From Echinometra lucunter (lineage: Eukaryota > Echinodermata > Echinoidea > Camarodonta > Echinometridae): a DNA stretch of 64,000 bases. Position numbers and translations under genes: made by a program. Below are positions 1 to 12,500 of this stretch, piece by piece. The DNA is taken from NCBI GenBank assembly GCA_029962745.1, contig CM057158.1, positions 2,205,558-2,269,557 of the forward strand, in the 5' to 3' direction. Below the pieces are notes generated by a model, which searched no databases, was not told the DNA's origin, and saw only the letters and a program-made list of their open reading frames with translations. Each line of letters opens with the position of its first letter. Positions within the stretch are counted from its first letter, which is position 1.

Positions 1-493
1 TTTTAATTGTCAAAAATAGTTTTCTTGTTGCAAGGAAATTGTGAAAAACTATGCAAAATGACATATTTACAAAGTTGTTTACACAGTAACTTCAGCTCAT
101 GGGCTTGTATTCACAAAGGTGTACTAATTTAAACCACGGTTTAAATCAGTGGTCTACCTATGGGTAGCCAAATGCAACACAAATCTCTAACAGTAGATGT
201 TTGATTTATCAGCATTTTCGGTACTCAAACTATTAAAAACTGCCTGGGAATGATAAGTACAATAGTTTTCTTGACCATTAAAGCATAAGACCAGAAATCC
301 AGTAAACATAAGGAACACAACAGAATAGACAGAGTTGTCACATTTGGCTACACATAGTTAAGCCACAGATTTAAACCATGGTTTAACTTAGTACACCTTT
401 TTGAATATGGGCCATGGTCTTTTATCTCCTGTTTATTTTCTTTTTCTATGTCTATTTCGACTTTACCATACATCATCTCAAATCCTGACTTAC
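1..493. other. PLC-gamma intron 11 (partial)
   Basis: Intronic sequence after the GTAAGT donor of exon 11. It is mostly occupied by an inverted-repeat element (98-416). No exon was recognised. Confidence 0.8.
98..416. mobile_element. MITE-like element with about 55-bp terminal inverted repeats
   Basis: The left end (catgggcttgtattcacaaa, then ggtgtactaa and ttaaaccacggtttaaatc) is matched in inverse orientation by the right end (ttaaaccatggtttaac, then ttagtacacc and gaatatgggccatg). The arms are about 55 bp each with a few mismatches, around roughly 210 bp of interior. No ORF is present, so this is a non-autonomous DNA element or foldback element. It sits in PLC-gamma intron 11. Confidence 0.75.
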
Positions 494-579
494 ATTCTAG
501 ACATCTACATCCCATTCGTAGGCACCTTGCATAGGCTTCTACTGACGATTCACTTGATACCTGGTCTCCAGTAAGGTAC
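494..579 (-). CDS. plcg1: PLC-gamma exon 11 (X box start)
   Basis: 86 bases. Encodes [20 protein letters not shown] then RMGCRCLE, the second part of the X-box signature. Acceptor reads atgaag|G and donor GAAT|GTAAGT; it ends one base into the next codon, consistent with the Leu of the family motif CLELDCW. Confidence 0.95.
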
Positions 580-3500
580 CTTCATACCAAAGGAGGGTGA
601 AGGAAAAGATAAAACAATAAAAAAGCAATTATTTGCCAACGATTTTGTTGATATAAAATATCACATATTTGTTATACATTTTATAGGAGAAAGCTAATAA
701 AACAGCATAATACACTTAATGAGGCTACCATAACCTTAAATATATTTCCTGAAAAGGAGAATAGACCTCAAACTGAAAAATCTTCTACAAGATTAGAGCC
801 ATCTGTGAAGAAAATCATTATACAAAACACACTGACAGAGCAAGAATCTGTTTTGTTATGGTCTGTGATATTTGCAGTAAATGACCAAGAAAAGTTATTA
901 CAGTAGAATATCGTTACAGTCAATTTCAATGTAAATTTCTGATAACAGGTCATGAGTGACATATGGGCACATGCTTAAGTACAGGATAAACATCAGTTTG
1001 CAAAACCAGCGACTAATTGTTGAAATTTAGAAAAACATTATGTTATTTACCCACTTGCAAGAAAGATTCTGCAGAGAACACATTTGTTGTGTTTGTTTTC
1101 AAGAGGTTAGTTGGACCATGTATGTTTGTACTTACGTATTGTGAGATGATGCAATCCAATAATCACACAGTGGTCTGTCCATGTCATCTGTTATGTTGTC
1201 ATAGAAACGATTCCAAATCTCATTGTCCTTGGAGTAGAGGTAATCTACAAACTAGATAGATATAAATCCAACAAATCATGTAATACATCAAGCTTTACTT
1301 CAGCAACCATTCTAGAAATATAACAGGTTTAAATTGGCCAGTTAATGGTAGTATGCAATCTTATTTCTGTGAAGTCAAATTTGACTTGGAATGGAGTCAG
1401 CTGGGAGTCAACTCTATTCAGAGTTAAAGTGACTTGGATTTCCAAATCACTTTGACTCGGAATGGAGTTACTTTGACTGGAATTTATTCAATTCTCAGTT
1501 GACACAACACCATTCCAAGCCAAATAAATTTCGGAAATCTGAGTCACTTTAACTCAGAATAGCGTTGACTGCCATTCCGCCATTCTGAGTCAAATTTGAC
1601 TCTGCAGAAATTAGAGTGTGGTAGTATACAGTAACTTAACTCTCACACCCTATATTATCAAAAAGATACATTCAAAGCCAATCAACACGCAGTCTCTGCC
1701 ATTTACTTGATAAGAATTTTCAGCTGATTTCAACTCCATAAAATTTCTCTTCCTCTATTCACTTCATGAAAAGAGAAGTAGAAAAGATATTTGAAGAGAA
1801 GGATTTAACCTTAATGATGATAAACATTAACTGGTGTGAGAATGATGTTTACAAGAACAATTTTACCTCTTGCACAGTGAAAGAGAGGTCAGTATCTTTT
1901 TCTGATGACGTTTTGCCAGAATCAGCAAAATATTTCTTGATGTACTGTTTGACTTCCTTAGGATTATTGGCTACTGGGTCCTGCAAAGTTAATCAACATG
2001 AAGATAGAAATGATTGTAAGCACTGTTCATGCTACCTCTGCCTCTCAAGCAAAGTGTTTGTGTTCTGATGACATATAAACTGAGCATCAAAAAAAACTTA
2101 TCACTTCTTCAGAGTGACACACATTAAAATCAAAAGCATTTAAATGAAGCATAATTGGGCATAGATTAGCTAAAATTCCTTACCATGCACAACTAAAAAT
2201 GTCTATGTTTTGTTGAGTTAAAAAAAAGAATAAAATAAGGTGAAATCCCAAGAAGTAATTTTCCAAAATCACAAAAACTGCTTGCCTCCCAGGCATGGAG
2301 CTTGGTATGGACAATGGGCACTACAGCGGTTAACAATAACCCGCCTTTGAAATTGAATGAACAGCTTTGGAATGTTCTGAATAGGCAGCCATTCTAAGCG
2401 AGCAGTCTCTGTGATTTTTAAAAAGTGGCCATTAGCAATTTCATCAGATTTTTCTTCTTTATGGCAAAACTAATCTTTAAAATTTTCAAATGTGCATCAT
2501 AAGGAGAATTTTAGCTTATCTGTGTCTAAATATGATTAATGTGATGCAGTAGATTTTAGTGAGTGTTGCTCTGAAAAAGTGATGTCTCTTTTGGAACCCA
2601 GTTTACATCCAATCACCAATTGCTATTAAGATTGTGAATAGCAATAAATTCTTACATAAAAATATATAAACAAATAAAGGTTTGTGAGTTCCCACATACA
2701 AAAAGAAGTATTTGTTGCATTATATCTTTGCAAACATATCAAAGGGATGTTGTCTCTATCTTATATATCTATTCATTTATTCACTAAATTATTACTTTGT
2801 TGATTCATTCATTTAGTCATCAATTCAATTACAGTACCTAGTCACTTACTCCTCTCAAGAAGTATCAAAATAATTTATGAAGTAATTCATCAATTCATTC
2901 ATACAATTATGAATCATCTAGGACAATATGCAGAACATATGGACATGAACATGCCTTAGGTGATTACCCTTTTGTCTTAGTTAACTAGATCAAGGGTGCA
3001 TTACAAATGCTGTATTTATTATTATTATTATTACTACCATATGTCTGATAGCATTTCCTTTTCTGAAAATGGTAAAAAAAAACAATATACACATAGTTGT
3101 ACCTTGTTCGAAGGAAGGCTAATGGATGTTAAAGAATAATCATTTTAACATACCTTCTGTTCTTGTGCCAAGAACCTGATATAGTCATTCAGAGTTACTC
3201 TATTCCTGTGAGGGTAAAATCAACAAGAAATATGATTAATATGAAATAGATTGATTGCTTGAATAGGTGTTTGGTACTGTAAAATTGGAAAATAGCAATG
3301 AACACGGACATACTGAAGCTTTTCAACATGCATCATCAGAGTAAAATCGCATGATTTGGCTTTCTGTTTATTCATGCGATTTTACTCTGATGAGTGCACG
3401 TCGAAAAGCTTCAGTATGTCCGTGTTCAATGCTATTTTCCAAGATTGAATGGTGATGTTTGCCATACATATGTAGATACTATTCTCAGAAGATTGATAGA

Positions 3501-6500
3501 TTCTTCATATGACATCTCCAAAAAAAAAAAAAAATGAAGAAGGGCAATAGGCATGGGGGATTTATTAACTCAGTGAAAGATTTACAGAAAGAGAAGTATA
3601 TAACAAAGTAATGTACAAGAAATTGAATTATAAAAAATCAAATCTGCGTAATAAAAAAGGTAGGATAGTATACAAATATTGACTGCTTTGAGGGGCACAG
3701 TTGAAATTATAACCACCTCCCTCTCTCTCTCTCTCTCTCTTTCTCTCCCTCTCTAATCTCCACCAAAAAAATCATGACTAAGTTCTATTTCAATCAATGT
3801 TTGAGAGTAAAGTACTTATACTCAAGAGACCTTTGACTTTGGTTAGTGATTCATTCAATTCCAAACATATTTTCCATGAAGTGTATACAAATGACCCAAT
3901 TTGATGACTTATATCTCAATCATTCCTCATGCTCACGGCCATCTAAAAATGTATACTGCAGCGCAATATTAACCATTTCACCATTTATACAAAGCAGTAC
4001 AGTGCCACCCTACTTTGGCAAAAGGAAGCAAGTGACATACCAACCAAATCTGAGTTATTAATGTTTTCATATTTCATATAATTTGCTCTTCTCCCAGTCC
4101 AAATTTTATGCATAAACACTCGTCCTACTGAGAGATGAGGTAGGTAAGAAATGATTATATTCCATTGATGTCAGTACAAAAGACATTCACATTTTGCTCT
4201 TTTACAGAAAATGTCACTTTTGTCACTTGCTTCCTTTTGCCAAAGTAGGGCAGAGTGTCTCTTTGGAATGACACTCTGGCAGTACCTTTTGAACCAGAAT
4301 GCTACAAATCACACATTATACATCAGTAGAAAGAGAAAGAAAAAAATCACTGAAAAATGTTGAGTCAGTGCAGTCTGGGTTTTGCTGCTCTAGAATAATA
4401 ATGATTCGATAGATGCAATCACTGAAATCTTTAAACTGGCAATGTGATGAAAATATATATCACTATTTTTGAGCAGCAATTGGCAATTTTCTGTTAGATT
4501 TTGCAATTTTCACTCATATTCGTTCATTTAATAACCATGAAACATTTTAGTACATCATATGCAAATAAGGCTAAAGACACCTAGATGTTCATTTACACCT
4601 GTACTTACATGTCATTGTAGTATTCCCGTAACCTATCAGCCACCTACAATTTAAAAAAAAAAAAAGATAAATACAAGGAACTTTAGTCCATCAAACACAG
4701 AAAGCTTTCTGATTTTACAAAACAAATACCTAACATACTTCCTCATAACACACTGTGCAAAGAAGTGTTTTGATCTGAGTCAAGTCACAAACAAAAACCA
4801 AAACAAATAACTAAATGTAAATATTTATTCAAGAGTATGTAAACTCTACTAAACATTATGCATTTGCATGTCATTTTTTTTTTGACCAACAAGAATCTGA
4901 TTCTTTCAGTCATGCTATATCATGTTCATTCCATAAAATACATCAAAGCCCTTTATTTTCATATTTCTATTGATACATTTCCAAGGTTGATTAATAGATT
5001 GTCTTGACCAGATGTAAATTTACAGCGAGCAGTAATGACTTGAATCACTTCCTAATGGACTGTCAATTTTTCAGGAAACATCCAATTTTAATTTGAAAAA
5101 GAAAACAAAAAAGACTTAAGGTTTGATTCAATAATATGTCAATTAAAAAAAAAAAAATCTAGATTCGCTAATTGCAACATCTCATTTTAGTTTTTAAATT
5201 TTAGAAATTCCTAGATGTTAATATAAAAGTAATTTTTTGTATGAATGCAATTTCTAATTCTCTATATTGTTTTCTTGAATTCTCACTGACGTTTTCTATA
5301 ATTCGGGACATTTATTGCAAAATTGAGTTTAGAATTGTGTTTGGATAATTGACGATAAATATAGTGGATTGTGATACAGACTATTTTTTCTAGCCCGTTG
5401 TATCGATATCACAAATATGAGAGATGTCAGGCTTTCATGAAACACTTTTCAGCTTCATGACATCTCCGTAGATCATCGACAAGAGATAAGACTGTCATGG
5501 AGTTGGTTTCATGAAACGCGCCCCTGAACCAAAACAGAACCAATTTTAACTTTTGTTGGATACAATCTAAATTTTGGAAATTGAATTTCTTGACATGGCA
5601 ATGTCTCTGCATTTCAAACACTGCTAAAATATAACAAGTAGCCTTGAATACAATTCCTTTGATTCAGAAATAGTTCAGACCATCAGCTGGTATGCTCATC
5701 ACCATCCTGAGCAGTTTTTCAAATGATGTCAAAGCCAAGTATGGGATACACCCTTTACTAATCACTTGCTCAACTAAAAGAAATCATATACATGTAATTA
5801 ACTTGTAATGCTTTGCAGGACTGATACAAGTGTGCAGTGACTTTTACATCTAGTGATTCCTATAAATATTTCAGGCTATTAGTATCCGTATTCATCAATA
5901 TCAACACAAGGTTTCTAATAATGCAGGATATGCCCTTTCTTAATCACAAGCATAGGTTGAAGAACCAAGAAAGTAATTATTCTTCTTATTGTTATAATTA
6001 CTTTAATATAACTTCACTGACTTGAAACATGACTGTAGTGGCCTTCAAATCTAATAATTCCTTTGATCAGAAACACAGATCAGGTCACCAATGTGTATGC
6101 TTCATTATTTTTTTAAATTAATTTACAAGACGAATACGGAACACACCCTACAATCATGTTCTAAAAATAAATATCAAATAGCTATTAATGTAAGACTTCA
6201 CTGAAAATCTGAAATGATACAGTTTTCTACAAAGTGGTTTGGTGGGGTTGCATTACATGTGTGTTGAAAATGGCTTTCCTACAAAACTTTAACACACAAC
6301 GATCATGTATATCAACAACCTACGCAATTCAGGTTTGTTCACACAATCCTAATGGACGTTTAATAAAAGTCGTTTCAAACTGCGATCATAATAATGTCAC
6401 AGAATTCGCAAGCATATATCACAGAGTTTGAGACTGTTTTTTTTTTTTAATCACAGTACCCAACTGTATTATTCAAGCTTAATTCTATTGTATCAAAATC

Positions 6501-9500
6501 CCAATTCATGTGCCCAATGAGGATATCACTCACAAAGACATGCTTTTCTTTGTCAACAAATATTTGATACAATTTCAAGTTTATACTGCCAACAGCACCA
6601 TTAGATAAATATAAAAATATGACCAAACTTCAAGGCAAGAAACAGATTGGTTCTCCAACAATAAATGCACTGCATCAGCTTCAGACACTAATTGAATATG
6701 AAACTTGAACCCTTGAAGTGATTACACAATGGTTAAAAAATTTTTGATATATGATCGAGAATAGAATTCTAAGAACAATAACATTAAAAATTTGATGATT
6801 TTCAATCGAAATCAATGCATTTTGGCAAATTATTTGTGATTAGTCAAGGGTTGACCTAAAAATTTGAGTATGAGGTATGACGTAAATGTGGTTACCCAGC
6901 TTCGCGCATTGCAGTTGTGACGCGTGCTAGACTGTACAATATGTATTATACCTTGCATTTTGCTAGAATTGTGCGACAAGGTAACCACAATGACATCACT
7001 GTGGGTACCCACTTGAAACTGGGACATAGCTGAGGGGCCAAAAATAGGCTGAAATCTTACCATATTTTGGGTTTATCTTGGCAACACGACTTTTTAAAAA
7101 CTTTAGGCAGATGATTTTCTGCTAATAAAATCATGCTCTTTTAAATGAAAGAACATTGCTTCAGCTTTGTGTACCCCCTTTAACTAAACACTGTACCAAA
7201 CAATAACCCTAACCTTATTCTAACCTAAAACCTTATTGCAAGCCTGATCCTATCCATGTATCTTTGATGAAATAAAGCCAATAGAAATTGTTCCATTACC
7301 AACAGTGCACCTTTGTCCACAATGATAAAGGGTTATGGCCGTACAGTCCACCAAGGGATTGTTTGGGAGGACTACTTTAATTTCAATCTAAAACAGGTTG
7401 CCATATGTAAGAATTAATCTATGACTCATATCAGTACCATGGTTGGGGACATTTTCCAGAGATATCATTTTCTAAAATTCTCGATGTTTTCTACTTAAGG
7501 CTAGTTTTCACATGCCACGCAAAATATTTGCAAAGGATGCAAAGTCCAGCATTCATATTTTAGGCTCCTAACATTTGCAAAAACAAGCCTGGGAGTTTGG
7601 AAAAGTTGTCAATTTCTCGCAGGATGCTGGTAACGTTTGCAAGAAATTTCAAACTTTTTAAAACTCCCACTGAACTAAAAACAAACAGTTGACGATGCTT
7701 CCGAATCTCCACACGTTTGGCTAACTTTTGGAGCCTAAAATACAAATGGAAGACTTTGCCATTTATTCGACATTCGCATCCTTCACGAATAAACTGCATG
7801 CCCCATGAAAACCAACCTTTAGCACTAAGGATGTCAAACACTTGCAAGTACCAAACATGCGACTTGAGTACATATTTCCATCTCCAATGCAGACAGTCAA
7901 CAAATAGTTTCAAAGAAAGAGCTTGTGTAAACAAAATGTTAAATGTCTGACCTCTTGTTGAAAAACCAGGTTGCTGTAAAGTTGAAGAAGACCGTCAAAT
8001 GGGATCTCTTGTCTGCCCCATTGGTCAGCCTCCTATCAGGAGAAAAGTCAAGTAAAAGTCTACATCTAATATCATTCATGTCACATCTATAGTGAGTAGA
8101 CAAATAAAAAACGTGGTATATACAAGAGTAGAATAAACTGCAAGATCAAATGAGGGAAAAACCTCATCTTCTACATCAAAACTTCCTTCCAAAATGTGGA
8201 GAGATCTGTTAAAAATTAAGTTCCACACCACAATTTTCATCAGCAGCCATTATAGAGGAATGATGCTGATACACATTCTCTTTTGCAACAGATGCTCACA
8301 ACTATATAGCTTGGTTAGCCTTGCTCCGTATCATTTTCTTTTCTATTTCAATGATTTTTCCATTCTCTAGTACTACATTTTCTTTTGTTACTGTTTTAAA
8401 ACAACTCACTGGAAATAATGACTCTTAATTTTGGAGGTTTATGCATTGGGACACACCAAAAGACAAGCCACACTTTCTAATATGTGCTTTCCAGTACATC
8501 CGTCATATATTATTTCAAACTGATGAACATGTATTCCTTGAATGAGAAATTACTTTTTATTTTATGCATTCACATTCCAAATAGTAGACTAAAAAAAACC
8601 CCTGACATTTCCAAATTCCATGAAACTTCCACAAGTGACACAGATTCATGAAAGTTTCAGACTGCAAAATAATAATTGAAATATTGAAATCTGTGCAATA
8701 TACTAAGTATCATGTTTTACAATACAATGAAGTTGAATGTGATGTATAACATGTATCAGCTTGCAGGGATTATCGTACTTACATTGAAGACTTCTCTGAG
8801 TTCTCTCGTGTTCATCTTCAAGTTGATCCTAGGTAGGAAGGACTTCATGTCTCGCAATGAAACCCTAGCAAACAAACAAACAAACAACATAAACAAATCA
8901 AGATCACTTCTAGGAAATAAAGGTCAGGTATACCGCAATGTTTAGTGCATGTACAGGGCAAGTCTAAGCTATTTTGCCCCATCAGTGTAGACCAGATAAT
9001 GAGTATTTCTGATGATGACGTTCATTTTTCATTTCATTTATTTTTCCATTTTCAACTCAGATATAAGATACATAATTTTCAACTCAAAATAACATACATA
9101 GTTGTACAACATACATAAATTTGTACAAACAAAATAATTACATAATCATTATATAAGAAATTGTCAAATTGTCAAATTAGGAAAATACTACAAGTGGTAG
9201 GAACTCTATGAGTTATCAAGTAAAATGATACATTTGATGTCAATATAAGTCCAAACTATTTTGTCACAGAATGTAAGGGAACTGAAAATGACCAAAGGCT
9301 TTGACTTTCTCTATACTAAAGTCTATCTCATACAGGTATCTAACAGATCATATGCTGAAAAACAAAGAGCATTCATTATCACAATAACGCATTTCTGCCA
9401 CTTAGCAGGACTACATGTATTTGCACCTAGCTGAGGAAACAAATGGAATGCATTTTTTATACTTGAAAAATTACAAGAATAATTTGCTAAAATAGGATTT

Positions 9501-12500
9501 TTCTTCATATGTGGAAGATCCTTTATATAAAAACTTTACTTTTTAATACTCTCACAAAACAATTCTCAGAAAGGAAATACAAGAATTTTTTCAAGTAGAA
9601 TGCTAATAATTTCTTCAAAATAATCTACCTGTATAAAAAAAAAATACACCTTCTTTACTCGGAGCTTGTTTTAGTATACATGTACCAAATACAAGTAAAA
9701 CACCTGATAATCAGGGGTTTCCATTTTGCAAGAATCATTTAATTGTTGGTTCATTGGCTATACTACAAGTCATAATACTTTGTAATTATTTCAGAAAATG
9801 TAATCATATACATGTATCTGTTAAATATGACTACATTTAGTAGAGGAAACCTTCATTTCCTCTTGAAAATCACTTTAACACATCTTCAGAGCTTTATGTG
9901 CATCTAAAACCACTGCAAGGGGGCTATTTATAGTTTTCATGCAATACCTCTGGGAAAAAAAAGACTTTCACTATGAACATATCAGTTTCAGTGGTGCAAT
10001 ATAGTTTCCTTTTCCCAGCATTACAAGTTATTATTACTAACTACCTAAGAATGCATTTCAAGGAAATCTTTCACTGCTCAACCATGATAATTGCATATCC
10101 TTCCTTCAACTTTCTTGATCTTTTACAAATCTGCAGAATTATCACTGCAAACTACATAACTCACAGGTTTCAAAGTCAAACACCTTTAACATACATGTAT
10201 GCCTCAAAGTTAAATGCATGCATTTATTGAGCACCTATCTAATTTCATCAAAGTGTGTTGACTACATGAAGTTTACTCACATATAGATTCACCTTTATTT
10301 GGAGTGAAATTTTTTACTCAAACTTGCACCTGTATTCACATATACATGTACATGTATATGCAAATGATATCTAAATCCTGATATTTCAAAAAATGCTGGA
10401 TAGTGATACTAGCCTGGAACTCCAACCATATAAACAGCAAAACATATTGTGTAATATGGTCCCCTTTGTGTAATATGGTCCCCTTAAAGTCAAATGAATT
10501 AAATTGAAATAAAAAATATTGATGTAATTTCATTTTGACAGAGATCCAGATAAAACACACCAACAGCATACAACTGATATTCATTTAGTTATATCCCAGC
10601 TCCAATGTGGTAACTCCAACTTGCTATATCACCCTTTAAGTTTCACATAAATTGTTCTCTTATTTTGCTCTAAAATGTGAAAGAGGAAGAAGGAAGCATT
10701 CATTGCACATGTAAGTGTCTCAGTATCATGAAGCAATTTGCAGACAAAAGGCTCCTGTGTTGTATACTATCTGTTCTCTACAGCTTGAAACATGTAATAA
10801 GAATCCTAAAAAATGTAGCCCTCCAAATGACATACATGTCCTTCTCTAAAGACTGATTACTACAGAGTGAGTGAGAAAAAATGTCCCATCATTTTGCAGT
10901 TATCTTGTTTTAAGTATGAACATTTATTCATTGGTTTCATGATATGTCTTGGTAGAGTTATCCTCCCAGCATTTATTGGTACCCTTTTCATTTGGATCTT
11001 TGCATGCATGACTGAATAACAGTCAATCTTTAGAAGAATGCATAATATCACTTGTGCCAAGTGGCTGGATGAAGATTAAAACAATTTTTTAAAGAAGTTA
11101 TAACTTATGTGCACACACCCACACACAACACTACACCCACCCTCACACAACCCCCCTCCCGAACACGCACAGAGCAAAGAACTCACAATGCGTTAACATT
11201 TTCCTTTTCAGATTAAGTATTGATTTTTTTACCAAGCATAGCTGCATGTTTAAGTGGTGATTCCCTAACAATTTTTTACCACCACCATCAGCACGACCAT
11301 CATCATCATCATCATCGTCGTCATCATAATCACCATTATTATCACCATTATCACCAAGTGCACATTAATCCAATGTGCTATCTGAAATGTATCTCGTTGG
11401 TTATGACTTTTTTTTTGAAGGTTAACAATGACAATGGATATCTGTGTCTTTGTAGTACTTGCCTACAAAAGGGCTTGCCTGATTTGGCAGCAGTTATTTA
11501 TGTTCAGCCATTTGTAAGTAGCACAAGTATTATGGTTCGTCCTCAGTTTTATTCTTCACCCATCCACTTGGCGCAAGTGATATTTTGCAGTCTTCTAAAG
11601 ATTGTCTGTTATTCAGTCATGCATGCAAAGTTCCAAATGAAAAGGGTACCAATAAATGCTGGGAGCACTGGCGTACTGGAGGGGGGGCTTGGGGGGGCGC
11701 CAGCCCCCCCAAATAAATTTCAACCATGGTTTATTTTCAATTTTATATAAGTGTTATCACACGAATTTCATTACTTCTCCCTAGACTCCCTTTCTACTGT
11801 TAAGGAACGCATTCACAATTTCCCAAATAGCATGCATAGCAAGGTAGAAAACACGGATAATATCATATCAATACTAATGTGTTTTATGATATAACACTTG
11901 GTTTTATCTGTTTATCTGACAATGGATTCAAACTTTGATAATGAATATTCTTAGATTTACCAAAACTAGACACGGGCTTTAAGTTTGCAGTCCCAAATAG
12001 TGTTCTTTTACAGAGTTGCAAACTATCAATACTGCAAAAAAACTCCTTTACCATGGGAGTGCACTTGCGTAGCCAGGGGGGACGATGGGGGTGGTCACCC
12101 CTCCAAAACACCAACAAAAAAGAAAGAAAAAGTAGAAGGAAAAAAAAGCAGAAAAAAAAGGTAAGAGAACGTAAGAAGAGCTGGAGCAGACAAGGAACAA
12201 TTCAAAAAAACGTCAGAGCTTCCGCGCTTCGCGCGGGAGGGGGAAAACTCCCCCATCCTGCACCCTCCCCCCTAGGGAGCGCGCTTCGCGCGCTCACAAC
12301 CGCCCCACTAAAATGAAATCCTAGCTACGCCACTGTGGAGGTGAAACCCTGGTACCCCACCGCATCACACCATCTCCATGCTCGTCCTTTTTATTTCATA
12401 GTGTCTTTGTCTGTATTATTATCATAAGTAATAAAGTATTTTGTGTAACGCTGGCATTCGTTTGAAACTTAAGAAGATTATTTGGGCTGCATGTTTTCAT

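Larger units (their letters stand above)
3206..4608. other. PLC-gamma intron 7
   Basis: 1.4 kb containing a near-perfect hairpin (3283-3444), a CT microsatellite (3717-3755) and an inverted repeat (3996-4253). Nothing else recognised. Confidence 0.75.
4644..7951. other. PLC-gamma intron 6
   Basis: 3.3 kb. Holds a short inverted-repeat element (5428-5526) and copy 1 of the TGACGTCA-type dispersed repeat (6718-7183). The ORFs at 7560-7934 and 7717-7950 have no family resemblance. Otherwise AT-rich intron. Confidence 0.75.

Noticed and set aside
11220..11750. 176-codon plus-strand ORF with His-rich start
   Set aside because: Spans a CAT repeat, a Tc1/mariner-type arm and the start of a hAT-type element; composite of transposon parts.
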